NCBI RefSeq assembly: GCF_023630705.1
Contig: NZ_JALQEM010000034.1
Coordinates: 62,001 to 126,000, forward strand
Source: Caballeronia sp. GAFFF1
GTDB taxonomy: Bacteria; Pseudomonadota; Gammaproteobacteria; Burkholderiales; Burkholderiaceae
Direction: 5' to 3'
DNA length: 64,000 bases
Below, one piece after another: positions 62,487-64,000 of this stretch. The notes under the pieces are model-generated. The model was given only the letters and a program-made list of their open reading frames with translations. It searched no databases and was not told the DNA's origin. Position 1 is the stretch's first letter. Each line of letters starts with the position of its first letter. The position numbers and the translations under genes are program-made.

Positions 62487-64000
62487 TTAACGCACGCCGT
62501 CTGCTTCCACGCAAGCGGCCTGCTCAAGCAATGCTTCGAGCGCAACCGGCCGCGAGCGGAGAAAGCCCTGCATCTTGTCGCAACCGGCTTCTTTGAGGCG
62601 TTCCAGTTGCTCCTGCGTCTCGACACCTTCGGCCACCACGATCACGCCGAGCTTGTGCGCGAGATCGATCACGCCTTCGACCACCGTGCGCGTCATCGCG
62701 TCGGTGGCGATGTTATCGACGAAGGACTTGTCCAGCTTCAGCACGTCCGGCCTGAAGCGCGCCAGATAACTCAGGCTCGAATAGCCGGTACCGAAATCGT
62801 CGATGGCGATGCGCACGCCAAGCGCGCGCAGTTTCGACAGGACGCCCTGGGCGTCGTCGACATTCTCGATCAGCGCGGACTCGGTAATTTCGAGCGTAAT
62901 GCAATTCGCGTCGATGCCGGATCGCTTGATGACATGCTGAAGGACGGGAACGAGCCGTGGATCGCGCAACTGCTTCGGCGAGACGTTCACCGCGACCGAC
63001 CGCACCTCGGGCACGGATGCGGCAAGGCGCCTTGCCGCCTGCACGGCTTCGCGAATGATCCAGTGCCCCGCCTCCACGATCAGCCCGCTTTCTTCCAGCA
63101 CGGGCACGAACGCCGCCGGCGAAATGAGACCGATCTGCGGATGCTGCCAGCGCAACAGCGCCTCGACACCGACAAGCCCGTCCGTGTGGATGGAGTATTG
63201 CGGCTGATAGTGCAGAACGAACTGGTTGTCGCGAATGGCGCCGTGCAATTCGGTCTCGAGATGCGCGCGCGCGAGGTCGTCCTTCTCGCGCTCGCCGAAC
63301 ACGCGAAATGCGTTGCGGCCGGCGCGTTTTGCGGCATACATGGCCATGTCCGCGCTGATGAACAGCGTCTCGGGCGTGCGGCCATGTTCGGGGTACAGAG
63401 CAACGCCGATCGAGCATGTCATGTTGACGGTCTTGCAGCCGGTCTTGATCGGCCGGCTACAGGCAAGCGCAAGCCGTCTGCACGCGCGCTCGATCCGTTC
63501 CTGATCGAATGCGCCGGGAAGAACAATGGTGAATTCGTCGCCACCGGCACGCGCCGCGACTGCGCCTTGCGGCATAGCCTCGCCGATGCGTTCGGCAATC
63601 GCCTTGAGCACGGCATCGCCCGCGCTGTGGCCCGCCGTATCGTTGATGGACTTGAAGCGGTCGATGTCGATGAACAGATACGCGAACGGCTCGCCCGACG
63701 CGCATCGCTCGACGAGCGCATGCATCATCGCGTTGCGGTTGTGCAGTCCGGTGAGGCTGTCGGTGTTCGCGAGGCGATTGAGCGCCTGCAAGTTCATGCG
63801 TTCTTCGGTCGCGTCGACGCATACGCTGACTACGCGCGAGACCGCGCCGTCTTCGCTGACAGGATAGATGTCCGCGCGCACCCAGCGCGTGCGGTCGCCG
63901 GCAAGACACAAACGGAAATAGCTCTGCGACGGCGCGCCGCTATTCACGGCATCGCGCATCTTGGCGCGCAGGCCGGGCATGTCCTCGGAATGCACGCGCT
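62487..64000 (-). CDS. PAS-GGDEF-EAL cyclic-di-GMP enzyme (N-terminus cut by window edge)
   Basis: At least 504 codons; the frame is open to the window end and the earliest visible GTG (63995) is inside a PAS domain, so the start lies beyond. Order: end of a PAS_3/PAC module (FRLCLAGDRTRWVRADIYPV), GGDEF domain with intact RAGGDEFTIVL, then EAL domain with intact GVEALLRWQHP, TESALIEN, IDDFGTGYSSL and VAEGVETQEQ. The position of the inhibitory RxxD before GGDEF reads PQGA, so product feedback is unlikely. Both activities look possible. It would make or break c-di-GMP in response to a PAS signal. Confidence 0.93.
   Translation of the reverse strand, partial: RVHSEDMPGLRAKMRDAVNSGAPSQSYFRLCLAGDRTRWVRADIYPVSEDGAVSRVVSVCVDATEERMNLQALNRLANTDSLTGLHNRNAMMHALVERCASGEPFAYLFIDIDRFKSINDTAGHSAGDAVLKAIAERIGEAMPQGAVAARAGGDEFTIVLPGAFDQERIERACRRLALACSRPIKTGCKTVNMTCSIGVALYPEHGRTPETLFISADMAMYAAKRAGRNAFRVFGEREKDDLARAHLETELHGAIRDNQFVLHYQPQYSIHTDGLVGVEALLRWQHPQIGLISPAAFVPVLEESGLIVEAGHWIIREAVQAARRLAASVPEVRSVAVNVSPKQLRDPRLVPVLQHVIKRSGIDANCITLEITESALIENVDDAQGVLSKLRALGVRIAIDDFGTGYSSLSYLARFRPDVLKLDKSFVDNIATDAMTRTVVEGVIDLAHKLGVIVVAEGVETQEQLERLKEAGCDKMQGFLRSRPVALEALLEQAACVEADGVR

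Overview
The window is GC-rich, densely coded DNA from a Gram-negative betaproteobacterium. The best fit is a free-living or plant-associated member of the Burkholderiaceae (Caballeronia/Paraburkholderia type). The reasons are a Burkholderia-type trimeric porin, many LysR regulators, oxidative pathways for arabinose, galactarate and aromatic acids, a DUF3348-DUF802-OmpA-DUF2894 operon, and a SigF-NrsF stress module. I see no rRNA, tRNA, insertion sequence, phage gene or CRISPR array. Taxonomy is inferred from gene content; no search was run.

Layout. 1-3.5 kb: the first part of a TauE/SafE permease divergent from a LysR gene, then a PPK2 polyphosphate kinase, a YdcH-like protein and a small secreted protein. 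3.6-7.8 kb: a LysR regulator, an MFS transporter, and LigJ- and LigK-type enzymes, i.e. the lower half of a gallate/protocatechuate 4,5-cleavage route. 8-12.1 kb: a VpsR-like sigma-54 activator, an epoxide-hydrolase-like protein, a PEP-mutase/isocitrate-lyase family enzyme and a DUF1330 protein. 12.1-15.1 kb: two exported sugar enzymes, periplasmic trehalase and aldose 1-epimerase. 15.2-20.6 kb: a soluble multi-PAS hybrid histidine kinase set among very small hydrophilic or secreted proteins. 20.6-25.4 kb: an AhpD-like protein, then an SDR dehydrogenase, MFS transporter and split transketolase, probably one sugar or polyol catabolic operon.

25.4-29.8 kb holds the most intriguing locus. A four-gene operon pairs a MotA/ExbB/ZorA-like channel protein carrying a tail of more than 600 residues with a MotB/ZorB-like OmpA-domain stator, flanked by DUF3348 and DUF2894 proteins. 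It looks like an uncharacterised ion-driven motor. 29.9-37.3 kb is an L-arabinose operon (AraFGH importer, L-arabinose 1-dehydrogenase, L-arabonate dehydratase) with a divergent LysR gene. 37.3-44.1 kb: a class C beta-lactamase, then a translationally coupled MarR-FUSC-DUF1656-HlyD-NodT aromatic-acid efflux operon that may begin with a leaderless mRNA.

44.1-48.7 kb: a yellow/MRJP-family protein, then a molybdopterin oxidoreductase, membrane cytochrome b and MXKDX-repeat protein divergent from an ECF sigma factor and its NrsF (DUF1109) anti-sigma. The shared intergenic region carries two back-to-back copies of GTAACC-N16-CGAA, the promoter signature I recall for Caulobacter SigF. 48.7-51 kb: TetR, GST and NmrA-type genes. 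51.1-53.9 kb: galactarate dehydratase and 5-dehydro-4-deoxyglucarate dehydratase, divergent, each preceded by the same 15-bp element; this pathway and the arabinose pathway meet at alpha-ketoglutarate semialdehyde. 54.3-55.4 kb: porin. 55.6-59.7 kb: a curli system (CsgE, CsgF, CsgG, a CsgB-like protein and a very long CsgA-like curlin), with a small double-glycine-leader peptide gene upstream. 60.4-64 kb: a Tat-exported alpha/beta hydrolase, a LysR regulator and a PAS-GGDEF-EAL protein cut by the window end.
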